The notes beneath the pieces are model-generated. The model did no database searches, was not told where the DNA came from, and worked only from the letters and a program-made list of their open reading frames with translations. 64,000 bases of DNA from Cymbidium sinense (Eukaryota > Streptophyta > Magnoliopsida > Asparagales > Orchidaceae), in the NCBI GenBank assembly GCA_021442155.1, contig CM038214.1, positions 144,990,488 to 145,054,487 on the forward strand, in the 5' to 3' direction. Every line of letters begins with the position of its first letter. Position 1 is the first letter of the stretch. The position numbers and the translations under genes are program-made. Below are positions 1-10,614 of the stretch, piece by piece.

Positions 1-1760
1 ATTGATCAGGTCAAGTATATTTGAGGTTTAGGATAAGTCTTCTAATGGATCCTTCCCTCTTGATTACTTCAAGTCCAGCCCTTTCAGGCTCTCCACTTAG
101 TAGTGCTCTAGGTCGATAGTATTTGTCATGACACTTTGGAAAGTTGTACTACATGCTTTTTTCCAAATTGATTATTGCACACCGAGGTACCTTAAGTTGG
201 TTGGTTCTCACTATCGGTGGATACACTCATGTTGATGGATACACCTTAGGTTTGTTGGTTCTTGCACCTTAGGATACATCACTCATGGTGTAAGTCTATG
301 CTTTCTCCTTGAGTTGGCCATCGCATACACCTATAAACTTTCTTTCCAGCTCAAGATAACTCCCCATCGCACCTCCCTTATGGGCACTATATTTAGATCA
401 CATCCTTTGTGACCTAGTTTATACACTACCTGGGTTACTATCAAATTGGATAGTTCCCCTTTCATAGTAACCACACTGGTTGGAGAATCCATCTTGTGGA
501 TGTGCGATTCTCCTTGGTCAAATTTGACATAGTCAAGGCTTACATACCTTTCTCGTGTGTTCCCTCACACCAACAAGGTCCACAATAATATAATATATTC
601 ACTTGTGGATTAGGAGGACACCCCTAGTGGTACCTTTTCCCAAGCAAGCATCCTATCTTTAGGGTAGTGTTAGGAAAACTCCCTATAGGAATCGCCTGAC
701 TACTCTTGAGTTGATATAAGTTCCCAGTGACATTCACTCAGTAGTCACTCCTAAGTCGGTTTAATTTATTGTGCTATGAACAGGTCACCCCAAGTTATTC
801 CCTGCATTAGAAGATGTAAGTTTGCTATTCTTCCTAGCACAACCATTGCACACCAAAAGGCAACCCCTTAGGTTGGCTAGCTCTACCCCATAGCCAGTAG
901 ACTATCCCTTTGGATTTGTAAATTTGAGATAGGTTTAGTCAATATAGCCCCTTCTCAGTGGGTCCATCGCACACCACATGGTCCATAAATTAAATCGATC
1001 AAATTTGATCGAGCTCACATCCCTAGTGGATATGCACTCAATTTAAAATCAAACTAAACCAAACAAACCATATCAAATCGCATAAAATTAAGATAAAATT
1101 AATGTGACTACTTTTGAGTTGACATAAGTCCCTAGCGGATTCATTCACTCGGTAGTTCAGTTGATTTGATGTGCATCCAATAGGTCACCCTAACTGTTGT
1201 TCCTCACTTTGGAAGATGTAGCTCTGCTATGCCTTCTTCTTAGAACAATAATTGTACACCGAAAGGAAACACCTTTGGTTGGCTAGCACTACCCCATAGC
1301 AAGTAGACTATCCCTTTGGATTTGTAAACTTGAGGTAGGTCAAGGCTGATATAGGCCCTTCTTCTTAATCGCACACCAACAGGTCCATGCACATAAATAT
1401 TAAATTAAACCCAATCGATTTTCCCAGTGAGTTAAATCACACCCTACTCCCCAATGGAGCCCCAAATCATATATAAATAGGTCAAGCAAACAAATCAAAT
1501 TCAAAACCAACCTCCTCAGTGGAGCAAAATTAAACCAAGTCACCCAACAAGGTCTAAATCAAAGAAATACAACCAAACTCTAAATTCCCAGTGGATACAT
1601 CCTCAAACAAATCTATAAAATCAAACTCAAATCCTAATCCCCAACGGATAGCCTGAACCTGCTTCCCTAGTGGAAGGTTCATATACTCGATCCTAGTGGA
1701 CTCGAGCCCATATCTCTAGCAGATATGCCTCCACATTAATTAAAATAAAAATATTAAAGT
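1..1760 (+). mobile_element. Ty3/gypsy (Tat-like) element 3' non-coding region, partial
   Basis: This stretch has no usable reading frame. It aligns by eye, with the same order of landmarks, to 33470-35060, which directly follows the integrase of the gypsy pol at 28.7-33.0 kb. I therefore read it as the post-integrase 3' untranslated region or LTR of a second element of that family, cut by the window edge. It contains two copies of a roughly 400-bp unit starting near 699 and 1106. Each unit has an ACTCTTGAGTTG-like start, an AAGATGTAAG segment, a TTAGGTTGGCTAGC segment and a GTGGGTCCATC-like segment. A short motif resembling CCCTAGTGGA recurs about every 30-60 bp. LTR termini, a primer-binding site and a target duplication were not found, so the element boundary is uncertain. 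Confidence 0.6.
699..1400 (+). repeat. Tandem repeat, two ~400-bp units
   Basis: The units near 699-1105 and 1106-1400 share the order TGACTAC..TTGAGTTGA..TAAG, GGTCACCC, GAAGATGTA, TTGGTTGGCTAGC or TTAGGTTGGCTAGC, CTATCCCTTTGGATTTG. The same pair recurs at about 34090 and 34490. Variable tandem repeats in 3' untranslated regions are known for Tat-lineage plant gypsy elements. Confidence 0.7.
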
Positions 1761-3477
1761 CATTTTGATCTTAATCCTCGATGGATTATAGGTTCTTATC
1801 TTAGCAGATCTTCTTTCCACAAATTATATAATCAAATCAAATTCAAACCTTATCCCAAGCAGATTTTCTTCTTCTATGCCCTCGACATTGACCCCTCACA
1901 TGTCATGTCCAATGCATTTGTGATCCACTAAAGGATCTCCCTCCATGTTCTTGACATGGAATTCTCATCAAATCTTATTTCTTCTCTTATGCACACCTTT
2001 AATACTTCAACCAAAATCCTAACAATGTATTCATTCAAATTACATTATCTTAACATTATAATCAACATTTTATGATTTATGATAGTGCAAGCTCAAACTA
2101 ACTATACAATATCATGCTAAACATATTATAGTGTGAATTAAAACATTGTATTATATTATAATATATGATGTATATTATAATTAGCTATAATATAATATAT
2201 TATCTAACATTACACCTCATTAGAATCACTTAGAAGGAACAAATAATAAGATTTTATCGAAATATGAATAATGTTCATTTTGGATGTAAAATTATTATTT
2301 TTCTATTAGAAATGGTACAAAATAGCATAATTTTGGTGTTGCTTCTTGGTGTGTACAATGAATTTGGCCAAATTTTTCCATCTCAACCATCAAATTAACA
2401 TTTTAATGAGTTTTGACCTAATGTATTATAACAAAGTAAAACACACTAAAATGTACAATAACATTTAGTAACACCACAATCATATATATATATATGAAGA
2501 TATATAGTTATGTACATTTAATTTTCATATGCTTTCATATAATATATTATCTTACATTACACCTTTAAATGAATCACTTTAAGCAAAAAATTTATGAAGT
2601 TTGGTTGAAAAATAAAAATTCATTTTGGATGCAAAATTCCATTCTTTGATTAAATGATGTTCCATAAAGCTTACCTTAAATTTGGCCAAATCCCATCATC
2701 TCAGCCTATAAATAAGTATTTTTATGAATTATACCATTACCAACTCTACTACATCAAACTATAACGGACTATAATATGTTAAACAACAAGTAGTAATAGA
2801 TAATAGTATGTTATAATGCATGATGCTACACTATGTTATGGAATTTTATATTATAATACACTATAACAAATTACATTATACTATATTATATTGCATTTCA
2901 CAAGTGATTTCTTAAGATAAAAAAATCATAAATTTAGTCTAAACAATAAAAAAACTATATAATTTAGTTGTATCACTTACATATTTTAATTTGAAATAAT
3001 ATATTATGATGCCATGCTCTACCTATTATGAATTTACAAATTCCACCATTTTAAAGTCTAAATCAACATTTTTATAAATAATGCTTTTGTAGGCTCATCT
3101 GCATGATCATAAAATACTAAAAGAATTTAAAATGCGCAGAACAATATATTATGATATATGATGCTATACTATGCTACAATATATAATATTTATTTTCAAC
3201 ATAAAATCTTACTTTTTAGACTACTAGTGGTGTAGCACACCTTTGGTACTACAAAATAATTCCCACTTAAAATTTAATAAATTTCATCATCTAATTTATT
3301 AATATATTTTATGATTTATATTAATATAGACTATAGGCATAATACCATAATATGCTAAAACATTTCAAAACATCTTATAACATCCAAAAACACATCACTA
3401 CATGCCCAAATATATGATTCTACATTATATTATCATATATGGTAATTTAATATGATTTAAGGTTAGGGTTTAGGGTA
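1761..3477. repeat. AT-rich satellite-like tract bordering telomere-like DNA
   Basis: Very AT-rich DNA with no genes. From about 2200 it contains degenerate units of roughly 320-350 bp marked by a CATTTTGGATGNAAAATT segment followed by a TTTGGCCAAAT segment (near 2362 and 2682, with a weaker version near 3030). The same units occur at 35.45-36.4 kb. Many short TATAATATA palindromes are present near 2150-2210 and 2800-2890. The tract ends at about 3460 directly against the first telomere-like motifs. Confidence 0.65.
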
Positions 3478-3592
3478 TTCAAATCTCTAATAGTCAAGGG
3501 AAAGTCTTTTGAAGATATTTTCATTAGCTACCATAACTACATTAGGATTAAGTCATTCTTTAGATCTACTCCTAATGACATATTTATTCAAG
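3478..3592. other. Unique-looking spacer between first and main telomere-like blocks
   Basis: About 115 bp of ordinary sequence (AATAGTCAAGGGAAAGTC and TAGATCTACTCCTAATG segments) lies between a tiny telomere-like block at 3460-3477 and the long array. The same spacer sits at about 36765-36860 beside the second AT-rich tract. The transition into the array is therefore duplicated as a unit. Confidence 0.7.
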
Positions 3593-3888
3593 GTTTATGG
3601 TTAGGTTAGTTAGGGGTTTAGGGTTAGTTTGGGTTTAGGTTTAGGTTTAGGTTTAGGGTTTAGGTGGTTTGTGGGTTTAGGAGTTTAGGTGGGGGTTTAT
3701 GGTGTGGGTTTAGGGTTTTAGGATTTAGGGTTTAGGTTTAGTTTAGGAGGTTTAGGGTTTAGGGTTTAATGTTTAGGGTTTTGAGTTTTATGGTTTAGGG
3801 TTTAGGGTTTATGGTTTAGGTTTTAGGTTTAGGGTTTATGTTTTAGTTTAGGATTTAGGGTTTAGGGTTTAGGGTTTAGGGTTTAAGG
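3593..3888 (+). repeat. Degenerate telomere-like array (TTTAGGG)n
   Basis: Nearly continuous TTTAGGG, TTTAGG and GGTTTAGG motifs with point variants, G-rich strand on +. The block runs directly into the poly-T of the first GRP module. Confidence 0.93.
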
Positions 3889-4374
3889 TTTTTTTTAATA
3901 GAGAATAAATTCAAATTCAACATTTCTTCCTTTGATTTGATCAACCAAGTAGCACCCCAAGTTTTCTAAGGCACAAGCAATGACAAGATAAAAAATGAGC
4001 ACCCATAGAGCAAATAAAAAAACCTTAGATAAGTAGAACCGTCTATACTGTAAAGACATAGTTCCAAAAGTAGTAGATCGACCATTCTTCAATTTCTCTA
4101 GTTCCCATCAGAACCACCCTCGCCTCTCGAGTAGCAGAATCCATCATCATATCCCAGATCTCTCCCTCCACCACAACCATGGATATAACCACCATCCCTC
4201 CTCCTGCCTCAATAACCACCTCTGCTTCGACCACCACTTCCATATCCACCAGCACCTCCAGATTCCCCACCACCACTATGATAACCGCTGCCTTCGGCTT
4301 CGCTTCCACCGCTAGATCTAGATTGAGCATAGTTGATAATGATGTTCCTTCTGCCAAGGTTCTGCCCATTCTTA
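3889..4374 (-). pseudogene. Glycine-rich RNA-binding protein (GRP) cDNA fragment, copy 1
   Basis: Read on the minus strand, this is the 3' end of a plant GRP mRNA. It begins at the last RRM residues (NGQNLGRRN, then AQSRSS) and continues through a Gly/Tyr/Ser/Arg-rich tail (SGYHSGGGE, SGGAGGYGSGG, RRRDGGY) to YSRGEGGSDGN near 4100. A 3' UTR of about 200 bp follows and ends in a short A-run (T-run on + at 3889-3896). GRP proteins of this class bind RNA through an N-terminal RRM. Here the start codon and most of the RRM are absent. The tail frame has one internal stop, and the penultimate Trp codon of the usual end is TAG. Telomere-like DNA lies on both sides with no promoter. The fragment is dead, and its identity comes from the RRM-end motif plus the Gly-rich tail. 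Confidence 0.82.
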
Positions 4375-4568
4375 GGGTTTAAGGTTTGTTTAAGGTTTAT
4401 GGTTTAGCATTTAGTGTTTAGGATTTAGAGTTTAGGGTTGTAAGCTTTAGGGTTTAGGGTTTAGGGTTTTAGGGATTAGGGTTTAGAATTTATGATTTAT
4501 TGTTTAGGGTTTACAACTTATGGTTCAAGGTTTAGGGTTTAGGATTTAGGGATAGTTTTAGGGTTTAG
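4375..4568 (+). repeat. Degenerate telomere-like array
   Basis: TTTAGGG-type motifs resume immediately after the GRP breakpoint (CCCATTCTTAGGGTTTAAGG). Unlike most later modules, copies 1 and 2 lack the TTTTTAATTTATTTAGTTAC flank. No gene is seen. Confidence 0.9.
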
Positions 4569-5395
4569 AGGTTTTTTTTAAAAAAAGAAAATCGATAGGT
4601 TTTGGTTTATTTAGTTTATTTTTTATTTATTTGAGTTTATTTTATTTCTATTTTTATTTAGGTTTATTTTTTATTTAGTTTAGTTTATTTATTATAGGTT
4701 TATTTATTTAAATTTAGGTTTTTTATTTTAGTTTATTTTTTTACATTTAAGTATATTTTTAGTAGAGTTTTATTTTTATTTTACTTTTTAGGTTTAGATT
4801 TTAGTTTTAATTTTTAGGTTTAGGTTTTAGTTTTTTATTTTAGGTTTATTTTTAGGTTTTACTTTTTAGTTTAGGTTTATGTTTATTTTTAGTTTATTAT
4901 ATTTAATTTTATTTAGGTTTAGGTTTAGGTTTAATTTATTTTAGGTTCAGGTTTAGGTTTTATTTATTCTAGTTTAGTTTATTTTAGTTTAGGTTTAAGT
5001 TTATTTTTATTATTATTTTTTCTTATTTTTTTTTATTTTAGGTTTAGGTTCTTTTTTTAGTTAAGGGTTTAGGTTTTATTTTTTATTTATTTTTAAGTTT
5101 TATTTTTAGGTTTATTTTTTAAGTGTAAGTTTTTATTTATTTTATTTTATTTTAATTTAGGTTAATTTTAATTTTATTTTAGGTTTAGTTTTTATTTTAT
5201 TTAGGTTTTTTATTCTTTAGTTTTGTTTAGGATTTTATTTATTTTATTTTAGTCTAATTTTTATTTTTTATTTTATTTTATTTAGGTTTAGGTATTAATT
5301 TAGGTTTTCTTTTATTTTATTTTTGTTTAGGTTTTTTTATTTTTTTTTTATTTTTAGCTTTTATTTAGTTTAGGTTTAGGTTTTTAACATTTTAT
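4569..5395 (+). repeat. T-rich telomere-derived block (TTTATTTTAGG-like)
   Basis: Low-complexity DNA made almost only of TTTA, TTTTA and TTTAGG words, with very little C. It is introduced by a TTTTTTTAAA..GATAGGTTTTGG segment, a weak version of the AAATTAAGTAAAC start found at other T-rich blocks. It resembles the plant telomere motif with G replaced or lost. No coding potential. Confidence 0.85.
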
Positions 5396-5494
5396 TATTT
5401 AGGGTTTAGTGTTTAGGGCTTAGGGTTTAGGGTTTGGGGTTTAGGGTTTAGGTTTAAGTTTTAGTTTGGGTTTAGTTTAGGGTTTAAGGTTTTT
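5396..5494 (+). repeat. Degenerate telomere-like array
   Basis: Short return to TTTAGGG and TTTAGTG motifs directly upstream (on +) of GRP copy 2. Confidence 0.85.
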
Positions 5495-5967
5495 ATTTTT
5501 AACAGATAACAAATTCATATTCAACATTTCTTCTTTTTAATTTCATCAACCAAGTAGCACCTCAAGTTCTCTAGTACATAAACGATGACATAGCTAAAAA
5601 ATGAGCACCTATAGAAGAAATTAAAAACCCTAGATAAGTTGAACTATCTCTACTATAAAGATAAAGTTCCATAAGCAGTAGATTGGATTGACCGTTCTTC
5701 AATTTCTATAGTTCCCATCCAACCTCTCAGTAGCGGATCCACCATCATACCCTTCAATCTTTTCCCTCTGCGCCATGGTGTAACCTCTTCTCGCTTCTCC
5801 CACCTCCATACCCTTTGCTCCGACACCACCTACTTATTCAGGCACCACCTCCAAATCCTCAACAACCACTTTGATAACCTCCGCCTCCATCTTAGCCTCC
5901 ACCAACAGATCTTGAATGAGCTTAGTTGACGGTGATGTTCATGCCGTCGAGGTTCTGCCTATCGTTA
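5495..5967 (-). pseudogene. GRP cDNA fragment, copy 2
   Basis: Same module as copy 1. On the minus strand the RRM end reads DRQNLDGMNITVN, then a stop where Gln is expected, then AHSRS. A degraded Gly-rich tail follows, then the shared 3' UTR (AAAAATGAGCACC..TAGAAG on +) and a T-rich run marking the poly(A) end. It lacks a start codon and the upstream RRM. The downstream flank goes straight to TTAGGGTTTAGGGATAG, as in copy 1, so copies 1 and 2 may form their own subtype. Confidence 0.78.
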
Positions 5968-6225
5968 GGGTTTAGGGATAGTTTAGGGTTTAGGGTTTAG
6001 GGTTTGGGGTTTAGAGTTTAGGGTTGTAAGATTTAGGGTTTAGGGTTTAGAGTTTAGGGTTTAGGGTTTAAGGTTTTAGGGTTTAGGGCTTAGGGTTTAG
6101 GGTTTAGGATTTTAGGGTTTAGGGTTTATGGTTTGGGATTAGGGTTTAGGGTTTAAGTTTTTATTATTTAGGGCTTAGTGTTTAGGGTTGTAGGTTTAAG
6201 GTTTAGAATTTAGGGTTTAGGGTTC
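5968..6225 (+). repeat. Telomere-like array
   Basis: One of the cleaner runs of TTTAGGG in the window, with only scattered GGGG, TGTAAG and TTTATGG variants. Confidence 0.92.
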
Positions 6226-6955
6226 TTTTTTAAATTAAGTAAACTGGTAGGTTAATGTTTATTTAGTTCATTTTATTTTTTATCTTTAATTAGGTTTATT
6301 TTTTTATTTAGTTTAGTTTACTTATTTAGGTTTATTTATTTTAGTTTATTTTTTAGGTTTAGGTTTATTTTTTAGTTGAGTTTTATTTTTATTTTCTTTT
6401 TAAGGTTTAAGTTTTATTTTGATTTTTAGGTTTGATTTAGGTTTTTATTTTATGTTTTTAGGTTTAGGTTTTAGGTATTTTTTATGTTTATTTTTATGTT
6501 TTATTTCTTAGTCTAGGTTTAGGCTTATTTTTAGTTTATTTTATTTTATTTAGTTTAGGCTTATGTTTAGTTTATTTTAAGTTTAGGTTTAGGTTTTGTA
6601 TATTTTAGTTTAGTTTATTTTGGTGTAGGTTTAGGTTTATTTTATTTTATTTTTATTTTAGGTTTAATTTTTTTTTATTTTTAGGTTTTATTCTTAGGTC
6701 AATTTTTTAGGCGTAGGTTTTTATTAATTTTCATTTTATTTTTATTTAATGTTTAGTTTTTATTTAATTTAGTTTTTTTATTCTTATGTTTATTTTACTT
6801 TTTAATTTAGTTTAGGTTTTATTTATTTTATTTTTTTATTTATTATTATTTTTATTTTATTTTATTTAGGTTAAGGATTTTTTTATTTATTTGATAGTAG
6901 GTTATTTTAGCTTAGGTTTAGCTTTTTTTGGGCTTAGGTTTAGCTTTTTCAATTT
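6226..6955 (+). repeat. T-rich telomere-derived block
   Basis: Begins with TTTTTAAATTAAGTAAACTGG and then TTTATTTTAGG-like words. The start motif recurs at about 7405, 8618 and 12355, giving a block period of roughly 0.9-1.2 kb where no GRP module intervenes. Confidence 0.85.
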
Positions 6956-7390
6956 TTAGTGTTTAGGGTTTAGGGTTTATAGTTTTAAGGTTTAGGGTAT
7001 TAGGGTTTATAGTTTAGGGTTAGGGTTTGGGGTTTAGTGTTTAAGGTTTTGAGGGTTTAAGTTTTAGGCTTTAGGGTTAGCTTAGTGTTTCGGCTTAGTT
7101 TGGAGTTTAGGGTTTTGGGTTTAGGGTTTAGGGTTTAGGTTTTAGGGTTTAGGGTTAGTTTAAGGTTTAGGGTTTAGGATTTTTGGGTTTAGGGTTTAGG
7201 GTTGAGGTTAGTTAGTAGGTTTGATATAGGTTTTAGGGTTTAGGCTTAGGGTTTAGAGTTAGTTTATTGTTTAGGGTTTAGGGTTTAGGGTTTTTAGGGT
7301 TTGCGATTTAGGGTTTAGGGTTTAGGGTTATAGGTTTTGGGTTTAAGGTTTAGGGTTGAGGATTTAGGGTTTAGGTTTAGGGTTTAGGGT
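6956..7390 (+). repeat. Telomere-like array
   Basis: TTTAGGG motifs with TTTAGTG, TTTGGGG and TTTCGGC variants. No GRP module here, so this higher-order unit lacks it. Confidence 0.9.
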
Positions 7391-8225
7391 TTAAGATTTT
7401 TTTCTTAAAAATTAAGTAAATTTGTATGTTTAGGTTAATTTAGTTTATTAACTTTATTTTTTATTTATTATAGTTTATTTTATTTTTTATTTTTATTTAG
7501 GTTTTTTTTATTTAGTTTAATTTATTTATTTTAGCTTTTTTTATTTTAATTTAGGTTTTTTATTTTATTTTATTTTTTTAGGTTTAGGTTTTGGTTTAGG
7601 TTTAGGTTTATTTTTTAGTTGAGTTTTATTTTTACTTATTTTTTAGGTTTAGGTTTTATTTTTATTTTTAGGTTTAGGTTTAGGTAGCTTTTGTAAGTTT
7701 AAGGTTTAAGTTTTTTATTTTAGGTTTATTTTTAGGTTTTAATTTTTAGTTTAGATACAGGTTTATTTTTAGTTTATTTTATTTTATTTAGTTTAGGTTT
7801 AGGTTTTATTGATTTTAGTTTAGTTTATTTTAGTTTAGTTTATTTTAGTTTAGGTTTAGGTTTATTTTATTTTGTTTATTTTATTTTTCTTTTAGGTTTA
7901 GGGTTTTTTTATTTTGGAATTAGGTTTTTTTTAGGTTTACTTTTTAGGATTAGGTTTTTATTTCATTTTTATTTTTTTTATCTTAAGTTTTTTTATTTTT
8001 ATTTTACATTTAGCTTTTATTTTATTTAGTTTTTTTTCCTTATCTCTATCTTATTTTTTTACTTTAGTTTTGGTTTTTATTTATTTTATTTAAGTTTTTT
8101 TTAAGTTATTTTTAAGTTTAGGTTTAGTTTTAGTTTAGGTTTTTATTTTATTTTATTTTATTCTTAAGGTTTAGGTTTTTTGATTTTTTTTTATTATTAG
8201 GTTTTCTTTAGTTTAGGTTTAGGTT
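7391..8225 (+). repeat. T-rich telomere-derived block
   Basis: Starts with TTCTTAAAAATTAAGTAAAT, then T-rich TTTAGG-derived words in the same order as the other T-rich blocks (for example TTTTATTTTGTTTATTTTA near 7870). Confidence 0.85.
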
Positions 8226-8612
8226 TTAAGGTTTTCATGGTTTAGGTTTAGGGTTTAGGCTTTAGGGTTTAGGCTTTAGTGTTTAGGCTTTAGGGTTTAG
8301 GGTTTGGAGGGTTTAGGGTTTAGGGTTTAGGGTTTAGGATTAGCTTAGGTTTAGGGTTAATTTAGGGTTTAGGGTTTAGGGTTTAGTGTTTAGGGTTTAA
8401 GGTTTACGATTTAGGCTTTAGGGTTTAGGATTTTAGGTTTGGGGTTTGGGTTAAGGTTTAGGGTTTAGGGTTTTTTTGGTTTTAAGCTTTAGGGTTTATG
8501 GTTTAGGGTTTAGGGTTTAGGATTTGGGGTTGTAGGTTTAGGGTTGTAGGTTTATGGTTTAGGGTTTAGGGTTTAGGGTTTAGGACTTAGTGCTTAGGGT
8601 TTAGGGTTTAGG
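8226..8612 (+). repeat. Telomere-like array
   Basis: TTTAGGG motifs, with near-perfect runs near 8300-8330 and 8560-8610. No other feature. Confidence 0.92.
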
Positions 8613-9112
8613 GTTTTTTTTAATTAAGTAAATTAGTAGGTTTTAAGTTTATTTAGTTGATTTTTTATTTTAATTTTTGTTTATTTTTTTTTTTTATGTT
8701 TAATTTTTATTTTTATTTAATTTAGTTTATTTATTTTAGGTTTATTTATTTTAGTTTTGGTTTTTTATTTTAGTTTACTTTTTAGGTTTAGGTTTAAGTT
8801 TAGGCTTATTTTTTAGTTTTGTTTTATTTTTATTTTATTTTAAGGTTTAAGTTTTATTTTTTATTTTTAGGTTTAGGTTTAGGTTTTTATTTTTCTTTTT
8901 TAGGTTTAGGTGTTAGGTTTTTATTTTAGGTTTATTTTTAAGTTTTATTTTTAATTTAGGTTTAGTTTATTTTAGTTTATTTTATTTTATTTAGTTTAGG
9001 GTTTAGTTTATTTTAGGTTTAGGTTTAGGTTTTACTTATTTTAGTTTAGTTTATTTTAGTTTAGATTTAGGCTTATTTTATTTTTTTTTATTTTAAGTTT
9101 AGGTTTTTTTTT
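8613..9112 (+). repeat. T-rich telomere-derived block
   Basis: Starts with TTTTTTTAATTAAGTAAATT and continues as TTTATTTTAGG-like DNA up to the short telomere-like lead-in of GRP copy 3. Confidence 0.85.
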
Positions 9113-9210
9113 CATTTAGGGTTTAGGGTTTTAGGGTTTAGGGTTTAGGGTTTAGGTTTTAGGTTGTACGTCTAGGGTTCATGTTTTTGTTTAGGGTTAA
9201 GGGTTTTTCC
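9113..9210 (+). repeat. Telomere-like lead-in of GRP copy 3
   Basis: Contains the GTCTAGGGTTCATG segment. A GGTCTAGGGTTCAGGTTTTA-like segment precedes many GRP copies and is part of the amplified unit. Confidence 0.85.
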
Positions 9211-9619
9211 CTTTTTTTTAATAGAGAACAAATTCAGATTCAACATTTCTTTTTTTTTTATTTCATCAACCAAGTAATGCACCAAGTTTTCTAAGACACG
9301 AGCAACAACATAGATAAAAAATGAGCACTCATAGAGCAAATCAAAAACCCTAGATAACTTGAATCTCTCTTTAAAGTCTGATTCAAGTAGATGGGTCATT
9401 GACGTTCTTCAATTTCTCCAATTCCTATTAGAACCACCGACCTCTCAGTGGCGGAATCCATCATATTCCGATCTCTCCTTACTACCACCAGTAACCTCCA
9501 TCCTCCATAACACCACCTTCCACCACCTCATAATCCCCACCATGATGCTCCTCCGCCTTGCCTCCACTTTTGATCTAGGAGCATGGTTGGGTGATGTTAT
9601 CAAGGTTACGCCATTCTTA
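9211..9619 (-). pseudogene. GRP cDNA fragment, copy 3
   Basis: A contracted version (about 410 bp) of the GRP module, minus strand. The RRM end survives as a degraded NLDNITQP-like stretch. The Gly-rich tail is shortened by deletions and out of frame. The terminal NWRN codons with the normal Trp are still readable at about 9405-9420. The 3' UTR is intact through the antisense CAACCAAGTAATGCACC segment and ends in a T-run on +. Start codon and RRM are absent. Confidence 0.72.
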
Positions 9620-10118
9620 GGGTTTAGGTTTATTAGGTTTAGGGTTTAAGTTAATTTTTAATTTATTTAGTTACTTTACTTTGGGTTTAGGTTTAAGGTT
9701 TGGGGTTTAGGTTTAGTTTAGGGTTTGGGTTTAGTTTAGGTTTAGAGTTTAGTTTTAGGGTTTATGCTTTTAGGGTTTAGGTTGGGGTTTAGGTTTAGGT
9801 TTAGGTAGGGTTTTATTTATATTTAGGGTTTGTTTAGGGTTTAGATTTAGTGTTTTCGCTTAAGAGTTTAGGGTTTTGAGGTTTAGGGTTTAAGGTTAGT
9901 TTAGGGTTTAGGCTTTAGGGATTTTAGGGTTTAGGGTTTAGGGTTTTTATGGTTTAGGGTTTAGGGTTTAGGGTTGAGGGTTAGTTTAGGCTTAGTTTAT
10001 GGTTTAGAGTTTAGGTTATAGTTAGGTTTAGGGTTTAAGGTTTATTTGGTTTAGGTTAGTTTATAGTTTAGGGTTTTTTAGGTTTAAATTTAGTGTTTAG
10101 GGTTTGTTTAGGGTTTAG
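9620..10118 (+). repeat. Telomere-like array with conserved module flank
   Basis: The first about 60 bp hold the TTTTTAATTTATTTAGTTAC flank that follows GRP copies 3-7 and most later ones. The rest is TTTAGGG-like with GC-poor variants. Confidence 0.88.
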
Positions 10119-10510
10119 GGTTTCTTTAAAAAAATAAATTAAACTATGTTTATTTAGTTTATTTTAATTTAGTTTTATTTATTTATTTTAATTTAATTTA
10201 TTTTAGTTTATTTTTAGGTTTAGGTTTATGTTTATACTTATTTTTTAGTTTGGTTTTACTTTTATTTTATTTTTCAAGTTTAGGTTTATTTTTATTTTTT
10301 AGTTTAGGTTTAGATTTTTTTTTATTTTTTAAGTTTAGATTTTAGTTTATTTTAGTTTATTTTTTAATTTAGGTTTATATTTTTTTTTTAGTTTAGGGTT
10401 TAGGATTAGTTTATTTTAGGTTTAGGTTTAGGTTTTATTTATTTTAGTTTAGTTTATTTAAGTTTAGGTTTAGGCATATTTTATTTTATTTATTTTAAGT
10501 TAAGGTTTTT
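10119..10510 (+). repeat. T-rich telomere-derived block
   Basis: Short T-rich block starting TTTCTTTAAAAAAATAAATT, otherwise like the other T-rich blocks. Confidence 0.83.
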
Positions 10511-10614
10511 TTTTTGTTCAGGGCTTAGGGTTTAGTTTAGGTTTAGGGTTTAGGGTTTAGGGTTTAGGGTTTAGGGATTAGAGGTCTAGGGTTCTTTTGT
10601 TTTTTTTAGGTTTT
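10511..10614 (+). repeat. Telomere-like lead-in of GRP copy 4
   Basis: TTTAGGG motifs plus a GGTCTAGGGTTC segment, directly before the T-run of the module. Confidence 0.85.

Noticed and set aside
4043..4369. A 108-codon minus-strand frame starting MGRTLAEG in GRP copy 1
   Set aside because: It reads the module one base out of the GRP frame; the Val/Met/Glu-rich product is a frame shadow of the Gly-rich tail.
4179..4382. Thr/Ser/Pro-rich + strand frames over GRP modules (also at 16627, 19768, 49593, 53414, 55606)
   Set aside because: They are antisense to the Gly-rich codons (GGN read backwards gives CC-rich codons), so openness is a by-product.
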